Positions 7,509-16,340 of a DNA stretch of 64,000 nucleotides are shown piece after piece; within the stretch, counting starts at the first letter, position 1; each line of letters starts with the position of its first letter. Source of the DNA: an uncultured Bryobacteraceae bacterium (lineage in GTDB: Bacteria > Acidobacteriota > Terriglobia > Bryobacterales > Bryobacteraceae). The notes under the pieces were generated by a model. That model ran no database searches, was not told the origin of the DNA, and saw nothing but the letters and a program-made list of their open reading frames with translations. Both the position numbers and the translations under genes were made by a program. Where the stretch lies: assembly GCA_938003835.1 (NCBI GenBank), contig CALKXJ010000012.1, forward strand, positions 1 through 64,000, given 5' to 3'.

Positions 7509-8234
7509 ATGGGAGGACTTCGAAAACGGCTGATCCTGCTCGGCGCCGCGCTGCTGGCAGTGCTTGCCGCCGGGACCGCGGGCGATGTGCTGATTGCCGG
7601 CTACTCCCCGTTCGAAGCCTTCTACATGGCGCTGATCACCATCACCACGGTGGGCTATTCGGAGGTTCAGCCGCTCGGCCGCGCCGGCCGCATCTTCAAC
7701 GCCTTTATCGTGCTTTTCGGCGTCATGACGATGTTTTTCGCCATCGGCGCCATGACCGAATTCATCGTGAAGGCGCAGCTTGTGGAGTTCTTCGGCAAGC
7801 GCCGGATCAAGAACATGATTGACAGACTCGTGGATCACTACATTGTTTGCGGTTACGGCCGGGTGGGCCGGGGAGCCGCCGCGGAGTTGCGGCGCTCGCA
7901 GGCGCCGTTCGTGGTCCTTGACCGGGATCCGGCCAAAGTCGAGCGGGCCTTGCGTGACGGCCTGCTGGCTCTCGCCGCCGACGCCACCAGGGACGACGCG
8001 CTCCGGGAAGCGGGCATCCTGCGGGCCAAAGGGTTCATTGCCGCTCTCGCCACGGATGCGGAAAACCTTTTCCTGATCCTGTCCGCCAAAGCGCTCAACC
8101 CGCACCTGCGCGTCGCGGCCCGGGTGAACGAAGAGGAGTCGGAAGCCAAACTCCGCCGGGCGGGCGCCGACGCCATCTTCCGCCCGTACAACATCACCGG
8201 ATTCCGTCTGGCTCAGGGCATCCTCCGGCCGTAG
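7509..8234 (+). CDS. Two-TM potassium channel with RCK domain, cut short by an amber codon
   Basis: N-terminal 241 residues of a K+ channel of the ion_trans_2/TrkA-N type. Membrane helix 1 lies at about 8-30, the pore loop has the selectivity filter TVGYSE (47-52), helix 2 is at about 62-86, and an RCK (TrkA-N) nucleotide-binding domain begins with VCGYGRVGRG (113-122). The frame ends at TAG (8232-8234) exactly between the RCK N domain and its missing RCK C domain, and the same frame continues without another stop to 8534. The likely sense codon is CAG, CAC or CAT (ILRP-x-VFEFLDL). Either this is a recent nonsense mutation, a sequencing or assembly error, or a suppressed codon. A truncated product might still form a pore but would lack the C-terminal regulatory half. 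Confidence 0.85.
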   Translation: MGGLRKRLILLGAALLAVLAAGTAGDVLIAGYSPFEAFYMALITITTVGYSEVQPLGRAGRIFNAFIVLFGVMTMFFAIGAMTEFIVKAQLVEFFGKRRIKNMIDRLVDHYIVCGYGRVGRGAAAELRRSQAPFVVLDRDPAKVERALRDGLLALAADATRDDALREAGILRAKGFIAALATDAENLFLILSAKALNPHLRVAARVNEEESEAKLRRAGADAIFRPYNITGFRLAQGILRP

Positions 8235-8534
8235 GTCTTCGAGTTCCTGGACCTGACCACCTCGACCGCCGACATGGGGCAGAACATCGGCCTCGAGCAG
8301 GTGCGCGTGGGCGAGCGGAGCGAGTTCGCCGGGCGCTCGCTCCGCGAGCTTCCGATTCGCCGGGACCTGGGCGTCATCGTGCTGGCCATCCGCCGCGCCG
8401 GCGGCTCCATGCTGTTCAATCCGCCTGCTGACGCCGTCATCGAGGGCGGAGACCACCTGGTGGTGATGGGCGACCTCGACCATCTCCGCCGGCTCGAGCA
8501 ATGGGTGGGGAAGGTGGCCCTCGAGGCTTTCTAG
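8235..8534 (+). pseudogene. In-frame 3' remainder of the K+ channel gene (RCK C domain)
   Basis: After the amber codon at 8232 the frame codes VFEFLDLTTSTAD and then a typical TrkA-C/RCK-C domain (GQNIGLEQVRVGE, SEFAGRSLRELPI, DHLVVMGD). An ATG at 8274 could start a separate 86-residue protein, but no Shine-Dalgarno sequence precedes it and that Met lies inside a conserved linker, so it is better read as the second half of a broken 340-residue channel. No frameshift is needed to join the halves. Confidence 0.8.
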
Positions 8535-8564
8535 CGGCCTCTGCCGGCCTCAAGCCGCATTCGC

Positions 8565-8570
8565 TAGAAT
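8565..8570 (+). promoter_or_regulatory. Possible -10 (TAGAAT) before bamA
   Basis: TAGAAT lies about 100 bases before the preferred bamA start and 30 bases after the channel remnant ends. The -35 region is weak (CTGCCG at 8541). It is offered as the best -10 in this gap. Confidence 0.3.
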
Positions 8571-8668
8571 AAAGTTTCGATTCCGCGCGGGCAGTGGAAA
8601 CCTGAAACCTCATGAGATTGGCTCACGTCTCCTGCCACAGCGCGGACTGGAAAGGAACCCGGATCCTG

Positions 8669-11668
8669 ATGAGCGCAAGCAGGCGGAGACGCCTGGGCTG
8701 GGTGGTTTGCCTGTTGCTGGCGGTTCTTGCGGCGCCGGCCCAAATGGCCGCCGCGCCGACGCCGCAGGAATCCCAGCAAGCCGAGCCGCAACGTCCACCG
8801 CAGCGACCCAGCCCGTTTGAAACCGTGCCGCAGGCCAGCCCGTCCGGCGCCGGGCAGCAGAAGCCGCCGTCTCCGTTCGAGGCGCCCCCGGTCGCCCAGG
8901 AGGAGCCGAAGCCGCAGCGGCCGCCCTCTCCCTTCGAAACCCCGAAAGAGGCCCAGCCGCCGAAGCCCGAGGAACCGGTCCAGGACATCATCGAGGCGAT
9001 CGAGTTCCGCGGGGCGCGTCGCGTGCCGCAGGACACGCTCCGGGCGATGATCTTCACCAAGAAGGGGGACAAGTACGATCCGGAGGCGTTGCACCGGGAC
9101 TTCATGGCGCTGTGGAACAGCGGGCGTTTCGATGACATCACGCTCGAGCGGGAGCGGGGCAAGTACGGCTGGATCATCCGCTTCCGCGTGGTCGAACGCC
9201 GCGTGGTGCGCTCCATCAAATACGAGGGCAACAAGTCGATTCAGGTCTCGGAGATTCTCGACCGCTTCAAGGAGCGGCGCGTGGGCCTGGCGGTGGAGAC
9301 CCAGTACGATCCCAACAAGGTTCAACAGGCCACGGTGGTGCTCAAGGAGTTCCTGGCCGAGCGCGGCCGCCAGTTTGCCACCGTCGAGCCGGTGATCCGC
9401 CAGGTGCCGCCGTCGTCGCTCGAGATCACGTTCCGCATCAACGAGGGCCCGAAGGTCAAGGTCGGCCGGATCAACATCGACGGCAACACCGTCTTCAGCG
9501 ATCGCGCCGTCATCCGCGCGATGAAGAACCTCCGGCCGATCGGCATCCCGTACTCGCTGCTGTTCGAGAACCTGTTCTCGAAGGCGTTCGACTCCACCAA
9601 ACTCGAGGAGGACAAGGACCGCATCCGCAACCACTACCAGGAGCGGGGCTACTTCACGGCCCGCGCGCTCGATCACAAGGTGGACATCCGGGACGTCGGC
9701 GGCGGCAACTTCAAGGTGCCCCTGTTTTATCCCAACAAACCGGGCAAGCGGGCTGACATCGCCATCCGGCTCGAGGAGGGCCGGCAGTACCGTCTCAACA
9801 AGATCAACTTCGAGGGCGTCAAGCTCTTCCGCACGCCGGAGACGCTGATGCGACCGCTGTTTGGAATGGAGAAGGGCGACATCTTCTCCACCAAGAAGCT
9901 GCGCAAGGGCTTGGAGAACATGCGCAAGCTCTACGGCGAGTTCGGCTACATCGACTTCGTCCCGGAGCCCTATCCCGAGCCCGTGCCCGGCACCAACCTC
10001 GTCGACCTGAACCTCTCAGTCGAAGAGGGCAAGCAGTTCTTCGTCCGCCGCATCGATTTCTCCGGCAACACCACCACCCGCGACAAGGTGATCCGGCGCG
10101 AGCTGCTCATCGACGAGGGCGACATGTTCAACACGCGGCTCTGGGAGGTGAGCATTCTCCGGCTGAACCAGCTCGGCTACTTCGAAGTTTTGAAGGAGGA
10201 GGAGGCCGCTGAGATCCGGCGTGACACGAGGACCAATACGGTCGACATCACGCTCAAGGTCAAGGAACGGGGCAAGAACTCGGTGCAGATGACCGGCGGG
10301 GTGAGCGGCATCGCCGGTTCGTTCCTTGGCTTCGGTTACGCCACCAACAACTTTCTGGGGCTCGGCGAAACGCTCAGCATCGACGCGCAGGTGGGCACGC
10401 GCCTGAAGAACGTCACCTTCGGCTTCACAGAGCCGTACCTGTTCGACCGGCCCATTCAGGCAGGCTTCACCATTTACACCACGCGGTTCAACTTCGACCA
10501 GGGGCGCGAGCTGAGCCTGCTCACCGGACGGAACCTCATCCCGTTGTTCAACGCTCTCGGCACGCAGAACCTGCTCAACTACATCTCGCAGGGCTACGGC
10601 TTCACCACCTTCGCCAGCTATCCACTGCGCCGGTCGTTTGCGCGGGTCAGCCTAACCTACGGCTTTGACCGGCAAGACATCGAGACGTTGAGCGAAGCTT
10701 CGAAGGAGTATTTCGACTACATCAACTTCCAGGGCCTGGACGGCCCCAACTCGCTCACCGGTATTCGCACCAGCCGCATCGTGCCGGCCTACCACTACAA
10801 CACCGTCAACCACCCCATCACGCCCTCGAGCGGCAAGCAGATCTTCGTTTCGACGTCGTTTGCCGGCATCGGCGGCAACGTGAAGATGATCTCGCCCACC
10901 ATCGACTTCAAGATGTTCCGGCCGGCGCTGCGGCAGGGGCACGTCTGGGGCGTGCACTTCCTCGGGCGCGTGGTGACCGGCTACGGCGGCGTGGCCGCGC
11001 CGCCCTTCCACCGCTTCTATATGGGCGGCGAGAATGACGTGCGGGGCTTCGAGATCTGGAGCATCATTCCGGTGGCGTGGGTGCCGAGCTTCACCCGCGC
11101 GCGAATCCTCAACGACGACGGTTCGGCGCGCACCCAGAAGATCATCACCTCCGACGGCAAGGTCGCCTTCTCGCCGGTCTTGCAGGAGGTGCCCATCTAC
11201 CAGATGATCTTCCCGGGCGGAGACGCCCAGGCGGTGGGCAATTTCGAGTACCGCATCCCGATCGTGGGACCGCTGACGCTGGCCCTGTTTTTCGATGCCG
11301 GCATCAACAAGATCATCTTCCCGAACCAGCTCAAGCTGAACTCGGGCCGCCTGGCGGAGCTGAACGGACGGTTCCCACAGGCCGCCTTCGACGGCAAGGC
11401 CGTGCTCAACCGCGTCACCCAGAGCCTGCGCACCTCCACCGGCGTCGAGTTCCAGATCATGATGCCGGTGGTGAACGCGCCGTTCCGGCTTTATTGGGCC
11501 TACAATCCGAACGTCGTGCAGACTTGGCTCCAGCCGCCGGTGGTGGCCGACCGGTCCTACTTTCCCAACCAGGCGTCGTTTCTCGACTCGGTCATCCGTT
11601 TCGGGCAGGCCTTTCCGTACTATGAACAGCGCCGGATGTTCCGGTTCACCATCAGCCGCACGTTCTGA
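8669..11668 (+). CDS. bamA: Outer-membrane protein assembly factor BamA
   Basis: Essential outer-membrane insertase. The start at 8669 is chosen because it opens directly into a signal peptide (SRRRRLGWVVCLLLAVLAAPAQ); an earlier ATG at 8612 adds 19 residues before it. A proline-rich linker with three PSPFE motifs follows at mature residues about 45-95. POTRA repeats begin near IIEAIEFRGARRVPQDTL and run to about residue 560 (FVRRIDFSGNTTTRDKVIRREL is typical of POTRA 5). The C-terminal part is a 16-strand-type barrel with the conserved GGENDVRGFE (VRGF-like) loop and a terminal phenylalanine (FTISRTF). At 999 residues it is longer than the E. coli protein (810), mainly through the linker and barrel loops. 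The Skp gene follows closely, the usual arrangement. Confidence 0.93.
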   Translation: MSASRRRRLGWVVCLLLAVLAAPAQMAAAPTPQESQQAEPQRPPQRPSPFETVPQASPSGAGQQKPPSPFEAPPVAQEEPKPQRPPSPFETPKEAQPPKPEEPVQDIIEAIEFRGARRVPQDTLRAMIFTKKGDKYDPEALHRDFMALWNSGRFDDITLERERGKYGWIIRFRVVERRVVRSIKYEGNKSIQVSEILDRFKERRVGLAVETQYDPNKVQQATVVLKEFLAERGRQFATVEPVIRQVPPSSLEITFRINEGPKVKVGRINIDGNTVFSDRAVIRAMKNLRPIGIPYSLLFENLFSKAFDSTKLEEDKDRIRNHYQERGYFTARALDHKVDIRDVGGGNFKVPLFYPNKPGKRADIAIRLEEGRQYRLNKINFEGVKLFRTPETLMRPLFGMEKGDIFSTKKLRKGLENMRKLYGEFGYIDFVPEPYPEPVPGTNLVDLNLSVEEGKQFFVRRIDFSGNTTTRDKVIRRELLIDEGDMFNTRLWEVSILRLNQLGYFEVLKEEEAAEIRRDTRTNTVDITLKVKERGKNSVQMTGGVSGIAGSFLGFGYATNNFLGLGETLSIDAQVGTRLKNVTFGFTEPYLFDRPIQAGFTIYTTRFNFDQGRELSLLTGRNLIPLFNALGTQNLLNYISQGYGFTTFASYPLRRSFARVSLTYGFDRQDIETLSEASKEYFDYINFQGLDGPNSLTGIRTSRIVPAYHYNTVNHPITPSSGKQIFVSTSFAGIGGNVKMISPTIDFKMFRPALRQGHVWGVHFLGRVVTGYGGVAAPPFHRFYMGGENDVRGFEIWSIIPVAWVPSFTRARILNDDGSARTQKIITSDGKVAFSPVLQEVPIYQMIFPGGDAQAVGNFEYRIPIVGPLTLALFFDAGINKIIFPNQLKLNSGRLAELNGRFPQAAFDGKAVLNRVTQSLRTSTGVEFQIMMPVVNAPFRLYWAYNPNVVQTWLQPPVVADRSYFPNQASFLDSVIRFGQAFPYYEQRRMFRFTISRTF

Positions 11669-11728
11669 GCGCGCAACCAGGTGCGTCCGCGTATGCTAGG
11701 ATCATTATTAGCCTCAGGAGTTTTCAAA

Positions 11729-12313
11729 GTGAACAAACCGATTGAGTTGGCTTTTGTGCTCGTCTGCGCTTTGGCGTCGACGGCGGCCGCGCAGGGCCAG
11801 GCCGCTCCGAACAAAGTGGGGATCATTCACGTGCAGCAGGCCCTGGTGAGCACCGAGGACGGCAAGAAGGCCGTCGCCGAGCTTCAGGCGAAGTTCGAAC
11901 CTACCAGCAAGAAGCTCGAGAGCATGCGCGATGAGATCGCCTCCTTGCAGGCCGAGCTGAGCAAGGGCAGCAACACCATGGGCGAGGAGCGCCGCCGCCA
12001 GCTCGCCCGTGAGATCGATCAGAAGACGCGCGACCTCAACCGGGCGCAGGAGGACGCGCAGGAGGAGTTCCAGCGCGAGCAGGAGAAGCTGCTCCAGACG
12101 CTCGGCCAGCGCATGATGGCGGTCATCAGCAAGTACTCGAACGACAACGGCTACTCGCTGATCCTCGACGTGAGCAATCCGCAGACGCCGGTCCTGTACG
12201 CCGCCAACAACATCGACATCACGCAGGACATCATCAAGCTGTACAACGAAGAAGCGGCCAAGGCGGCCGCGGCCACAGGCGGCGCGGGGAACGCTGCGGC
12301 GAAAAAGCAGTAG
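11729..12313 (+). CDS. OmpH/Skp-family periplasmic chaperone
   Basis: Periplasmic holdase that keeps unfolded outer-membrane proteins soluble on the way to BamA. GTG at 11729 is chosen as start: AGGAG lies 8-9 bases before it and the product opens with a clean signal peptide (FVLVCALASTAAAQ). The longer frame from 11681 lacks both. The mature part begins NKVGIIHVQQALVSTEDGKKA, the Skp body strand, followed by a long charged coiled coil (residues about 60-130, the tentacles) and the returning SLILDVSN strand. The tail is Ala/Gly-rich. A -10-like TATGCT lies at 11694, so it may have its own promoter besides read-through from bamA. Confidence 0.88.
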   Translation: MNKPIELAFVLVCALASTAAAQGQAAPNKVGIIHVQQALVSTEDGKKAVAELQAKFEPTSKKLESMRDEIASLQAELSKGSNTMGEERRRQLAREIDQKTRDLNRAQEDAQEEFQREQEKLLQTLGQRMMAVISKYSNDNGYSLILDVSNPQTPVLYAANNIDITQDIIKLYNEEAAKAAAATGGAGNAAAKKQ

Positions 12314-12332
12314 GGGCCGGCGCAGCGGCCGA

Positions 12333-13532
12333 TCAACTGGAAGCAGGGGCCCGCTTCACCTTCCGGCCTTCGCGCCAGGCCAGGTTCGCCATGTGCGGCC
12401 CGGCGACGGCGGCCGCGGCCACCTCGATCGGGCAGTTCGGCTGTTTTCGCGACCGGATGCACTCCAGCAGGTTTTGCAGATGGCGCGCCGGGCTGTCCCG
12501 GTCCGCTTCCCGATAGATAAGCTCACCCTGCTCCTTCACAGCCCAGGGTGTCCCCGACGGTCCCGGGTCGGAGAGGATGCGCGAGCCGTGGCGGTCCAGC
12601 ACCATCGCCCCCTTGTCGCCAATGAACTGGATGGACCAGTCATACTCGAACGAGGTCCGGTAATCAAGCGTCCAGGTGGCGAGAAAATTCGGATACTCAA
12701 AGGTGGCTGAGAAGACGTTGGGGACCTCGGCGCCCGGAGCGTCGATGATCTTCCCGGCGCAGTCGGCCGCCAGGGGCGGTCCGGAGCTGGTGAGCCACTG
12801 CACCACATCCATCAGGTGCGTGCCCTGGTCGGTCATGTTGCCGCCGGAATAATCCCAGAAGCCGCGCCACCACCGAAACCGTCGCGGCTCGAGCGGGCGC
12901 TTAGGCGCCGGGCCGAGGAACCGCTCCCAGTCGAGCTTGCCCGGCAGCGGCGAGTTGTCGAGCGGCAGGTTGAAGTTCCAGTTCCACTTGGCCTTCACCA
13001 TCGAGATCTTGCCCAGGATCCCCTCGTCGATAAGGCTCTTGGCGCGCCAGATGAACGGCATGCTGCGGCGCTGCATCCCGATCTGAACGATCTGCCGGGT
13101 CTTCCTCACCGCGCGCACCATCTCCTCGCTTTCCTCGAGCGACATGGACAGGGGCTTCTCGAGGTAGACGTCCTTGCCTGCTTCGAGCGCGGCCAGCAGG
13201 TTGGGGCGGTGATGGTGGTCGGGCGTGGCGATGACCACGAAATCGATGCCCGGCTGCGCCAGCATCTCGCGATAGTCGATGTAGGTCTTGACACCCGCGG
13301 GCGACTCCTTGCGGGCCAGCTCGAGGTTCGGCTCGTAGACGTCGCACAGCGCCACGCACTGCGCCCCCAGCTCCTGGAAAGTCCGGCTCAGCCATCGGCC
13401 GCGCCCTCCGGTACCGATCACGGCATAGGCGAGGCGGTCGTTGGCGCCCCAGGCGCGGCGGGGAACCACCACCGGAGCGGCCGCCAGAGCCGCGCCGGCC
13501 TGGTGCAGAAAAGCTCTCCGGCTCTTGTTCAT
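12333..13532 (-). CDS. Tat-exported Gfo/Idh/MocA family oxidoreductase
   Basis: NAD(P)-dependent oxidoreductase of 399 residues, probably acting on a sugar or polyol. Start at 13532 is supported by AAGGAG 8 bases upstream and by a twin-arginine signal (SRRAFLHQAGAALAAAP). The Rossmann motif GTGGRGRW is near residue 39, the family signature EKPLS near 128, and the C-terminal alpha/beta domain carries DQGTHLMDVVQWL with the conserved His. Tat-exported members are abundant in Bacteroidetes and Acidobacteria, where they presumably fold with a tightly bound cofactor before export. It is divergent from the secreted hydrolase gene next to it. The exact substrate cannot be told. Confidence 0.9.
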   Translation of the reverse strand: MNKSRRAFLHQAGAALAAAPVVVPRRAWGANDRLAYAVIGTGGRGRWLSRTFQELGAQCVALCDVYEPNLELARKESPAGVKTYIDYREMLAQPGIDFVVIATPDHHHRPNLLAALEAGKDVYLEKPLSMSLEESEEMVRAVRKTRQIVQIGMQRRSMPFIWRAKSLIDEGILGKISMVKAKWNWNFNLPLDNSPLPGKLDWERFLGPAPKRPLEPRRFRWWRGFWDYSGGNMTDQGTHLMDVVQWLTSSGPPLAADCAGKIIDAPGAEVPNVFSATFEYPNFLATWTLDYRTSFEYDWSIQFIGDKGAMVLDRHGSRILSDPGPSGTPWAVKEQGELIYREADRDSPARHLQNLLECIRSRKQPNCPIEVAAAAVAGPHMANLAWREGRKVKRAPASS

Positions 13533-13601
13533 TCTCGGTCTCCTTTCGCTCTCCCCGATTATCCTGCATCGCCGGGCGCCGGGAGCGGGCCCCGCGCTAG
13601 C

Positions 13602-14828
13602 ATGACGGCTATGACACGCCGCCTTGCCCTCCTGCTGATCGCCTCTTCCGCGCTCTTCGCTCAGCGCACGGAAAGCTGGCTCGGAACCCTGGCGCCGATC
13701 GCCCGCTCCATCCAGCGCGAGCGGGGATTTCCCATGGCCTTCGAGCACAAAGGCGCCGTCTCGACCGAGGAATGGCGGAAGCGCGCGCGGGCCGAGCTCG
13801 AGCGCGCGCTCGCCTATTTCCCCCAGCCCGTGCCCCTGGACCTCAAGGTTCACGCGGTGGTGCGGCGCAACGGGGTCGAGATTCGCACTGTCTCGTTCGC
13901 CGGCTCCGCCCATTACCGGATTCCGGCCTTCCTGCTGGTGCCGGTCACGGGCCGCGGGCCCTACCCCGGCGTCGTGGCCCTGCACGACCACGGCGGCTGG
14001 TTCTACCACGGCAAGGAAAAGCTGGTGCGGATGGAGGGCGAGCATGCTGCGCTGGCCGGCTTTCGCGGGCAGTACTATGGAGGCCGCGCCTGGGCCGAGG
14101 AGCTGGCCCGCCGCGGCTTCGTTGTCATCGTGCCCGACGCCTTCTACTGGGGCGAGCGCCGCCTCGAATACCGCGAGCCGCCCGAGGAGCTCACCAGGCG
14201 CCTGGCGGGCCTCGAGCCGGCACAGGGGGAATATGTCCGGGCCTGGAACGCCTTCGCTCGCGAGCAGACTGCCGTGCTCAACACCTGGTTAGGCTTCGCC
14301 GGCACCACCTGGATGGGAATTGTCGCTCAAGACGATCGCCGGGCGGTGGAGGCCCTCGCCTCGCTGCCCGAGGTGGACGCTTCGCGGCTGGGCTGCGCAG
14401 GGCTGTCGGGCGGTGGCTACCGCGCCACGTACCTCACGGGGCTGGAGCCGCGGCTGAAAGCGGCGGTCATCGTCGGCTGGATGACTTCGCTTGCCACCAC
14501 CTGGGATCTCCCGTATGCATCGCATATGGCCCTGTTCGACGCCGCGAGTGTGCACGCTCACCTCGACCATCCGGACATCGCCTCTCTCGGCGCGCCCGGC
14601 TGCGCGCTGTTCGTTCAGAACTGCGCCCGCGACCGCCTGTTCACGCGCGCCGGCATGGAGGCGGCCGCCCAGAAGATCCGCGCCGTCTATGAGGCCCTCG
14701 GCCACCCGGAGCGCTACCGCATGCGGTTCTACGACGTGCCGCACCAGTTCAACGTCGAGATGCAGGAGGAGGCCTTCGACTGGCTGGCCGAGTGGCTGGG
14801 CGGCGAGGGGACTCGCCAGGGGAGATGA
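13602..14828 (+). CDS. Secreted alpha/beta hydrolase (acetyl-esterase/dienelactone-hydrolase type)
   Basis: Signal peptide (RRLALLLIASSALFAQ) followed by an alpha/beta hydrolase of about 390 residues. The nucleophile elbow is GLSGGG (about residue 270), a likely acid is Asp in NCARDRLF and a likely base is His in DVPHQFN. The insertion HDHGGWFYHGKEKL after the first strands and the overall length resemble the large Abhydrolase_7/acetyl-xylan-esterase-like group found beside polysaccharide degradation genes. Two ATGs three codons apart (13602 and 13611) could start it; the signal peptide fits either. Neighbours are another secreted sugar-type oxidoreductase (divergent) and a FucI-like protein (downstream), which suggests carbohydrate work outside the cytoplasm. 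Confidence 0.82.
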   Translation: MTAMTRRLALLLIASSALFAQRTESWLGTLAPIARSIQRERGFPMAFEHKGAVSTEEWRKRARAELERALAYFPQPVPLDLKVHAVVRRNGVEIRTVSFAGSAHYRIPAFLLVPVTGRGPYPGVVALHDHGGWFYHGKEKLVRMEGEHAALAGFRGQYYGGRAWAEELARRGFVVIVPDAFYWGERRLEYREPPEELTRRLAGLEPAQGEYVRAWNAFAREQTAVLNTWLGFAGTTWMGIVAQDDRRAVEALASLPEVDASRLGCAGLSGGGYRATYLTGLEPRLKAAVIVGWMTSLATTWDLPYASHMALFDAASVHAHLDHPDIASLGAPGCALFVQNCARDRLFTRAGMEAAAQKIRAVYEALGHPERYRMRFYDVPHQFNVEMQEEAFDWLAEWLGGEGTRQGR

Positions 14829-14917
14829 TTCCCCGCAAACCGGTGCGCCGGGCGAAACTGGCGTACAAGACCTGATAATCTTGTTAAGACAGAACCGGTC
14901 GCTACGAGGAGGTTCTT

Positions 14918-16321
14918 ATGCCCACTTCCTGTTGCCTTCTGAGCCGCCGCCAGTTCGGTCTGGCTCTCGGCCTGGCTTCGCTCGCCCGTTCCCTGCGCGG
15001 GGCTCGGACCCGGGCACTCCCCTGCGAGGAGCCGGCCACCGTCGCCCGCGTCTATCTGGCCTCCGAGAGGGTGCATTGGCCCAAGCCGACGCTCGATGTG
15101 GCTCAGGACGTCGCTGAGGTCGAGGCCCGCCTGGCCGAGGTGGCCCGGCGAAACGCGGCGAACGCGCGCCTGGTGGGCGGCGAGATCCTGCGCCGCCCGG
15201 AGGAGGTACGGCCCTGGCTCGAGCAGATGGGGGACATCGACGGCGTGCTGATGATCCCGGTCTCGCAGCCCACGCCCCCGATGCGCCCGCTGATAAACGC
15301 CCTCCAGGTGCCCGCGCTGGTCTTCTCGCGTCCCTATGCCACGCACGCCTGGTCCTCCGTGGCCGCCTTACAGCGAGAGGGCCGGAAGCTCGACGTCATC
15401 GCCACCACCAGCTATTCCGATCTGGATCCTTACCTGCGCGCCTTCCGCACCGTGCGCCACCTGCGCAAGAGCAAGGTTCTGGTCGGCGCCACCACTCCCG
15501 GCGCCCGCCAGCAAATCGCCGACGCCTACCAGCGCCACTTCGGCACCAGCTTCCGGTTCCTCACCGGTCCGGAATTCGTCGACGCCTTCCGCGCCGTCGA
15601 TGTCGAGCGCGCGCGCGAGGCGGCCGACGAGTTCGTTCGCGGCGCGCTGCGCGTGGAGGAACCTTCCCCGGAGGAGATCCTGAACGGCCTGCGCTTCTAC
15701 CTTGGTCTCGAGGAGCTGCTGGAGCGCGAGAAGGCCAACGCGGTCACCATCGACTGCTTCGGCACGATGGCGGCCAACACGCTGCCCGGCTATCCTTGCA
15801 TCGCTTTTTCGAAGTTCAACGACGCCGGCCGCTACGGCGTCTGCGAGGCCGACCTGCATTCGGCGATGACGCAGATGCTGGTGACCTCCTATTCGTCGAT
15901 GCCGGGCTTCATCTCCGACCCGGTCTTCGACCTGAGCCGCAACGAGGTCATTCACGCCCACTGCGTGGCGGCGACGAAGATGCGCGGACTGAACGCGCCG
16001 CCTGCGCCGTACATCATCCGCAATCACCTGGAAACCAACGAGGGCGCCGCGCTCCAGGTGCTGATGCCGGCAGGTGACACCGTGACCGTGGCCCGCTTCG
16101 ACGGCCCGCGCCGGATGCTCGTCTCCACGGGCGAGGCGCTGGGTCCGGTCTCGAGCGACCGCGGATGCCGCAGCCAGGTGCGCACGCGCGTCAGTGACGC
16201 CGCGCGCTGGTTGCGCAGCTACAGCTCCGGCCTGCACCGCGTGGTTTTCTACGGAGACCAGACGGCGGCCATCGACATGCTCGGCCGGCTGATGGCCTTC
16301 GAGGTCGTTCGCGAGCTCTGA
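14918..16321 (+). CDS. Tat-tagged L-fucose/L-arabinose-isomerase-like protein
   Basis: A 467-residue protein resembling the FucI/AraA isomerase superfamily (N-terminal and middle domains with GVLMIPVSQPTPPMRPLI, then TIDCFGTMA and GVCEADLHSAMTQ). It opens with a twin-arginine-type signal, LSRRQFGLALGLASLA, which is odd because characterised fucose and arabinose isomerases are cytoplasmic. GAGG lies 9 bases before the ATG. It could be a periplasmic sugar-binding or isomerising enzyme, or a family member that lost catalysis; the metal ligands were not checked one by one. It follows the secreted hydrolase in the same direction. Confidence 0.7.
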   Translation: MPTSCCLLSRRQFGLALGLASLARSLRGARTRALPCEEPATVARVYLASERVHWPKPTLDVAQDVAEVEARLAEVARRNAANARLVGGEILRRPEEVRPWLEQMGDIDGVLMIPVSQPTPPMRPLINALQVPALVFSRPYATHAWSSVAALQREGRKLDVIATTSYSDLDPYLRAFRTVRHLRKSKVLVGATTPGARQQIADAYQRHFGTSFRFLTGPEFVDAFRAVDVERAREAADEFVRGALRVEEPSPEEILNGLRFYLGLEELLEREKANAVTIDCFGTMAANTLPGYPCIAFSKFNDAGRYGVCEADLHSAMTQMLVTSYSSMPGFISDPVFDLSRNEVIHAHCVAATKMRGLNAPPAPYIIRNHLETNEGAALQVLMPAGDTVTVARFDGPRRMLVSTGEALGPVSSDRGCRSQVRTRVSDAARWLRSYSSGLHRVVFYGDQTAAIDMLGRLMAFEVVREL

Positions 16322-16340
16322 GGCGGCCACCCGCGCCAAA

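Noticed and set aside
8564-9676. 370-codon minus-strand ORF opposite bamA
   Set aside because: Shadow frame; no domain, no ribosome site, and the plus strand has signal peptide plus POTRA domains.
12816-13601. N-terminal extension of the alpha/beta hydrolase frame
   Set aside because: Antisense to the Gfo/Idh/MocA gene; the true start is at the signal peptide at 13602/13611.
13533-14045. N-terminal extension of the Gfo/Idh/MocA frame
   Set aside because: Runs antisense over the hydrolase gene; the Tat signal and AAGGAG site fix the start at 13532.
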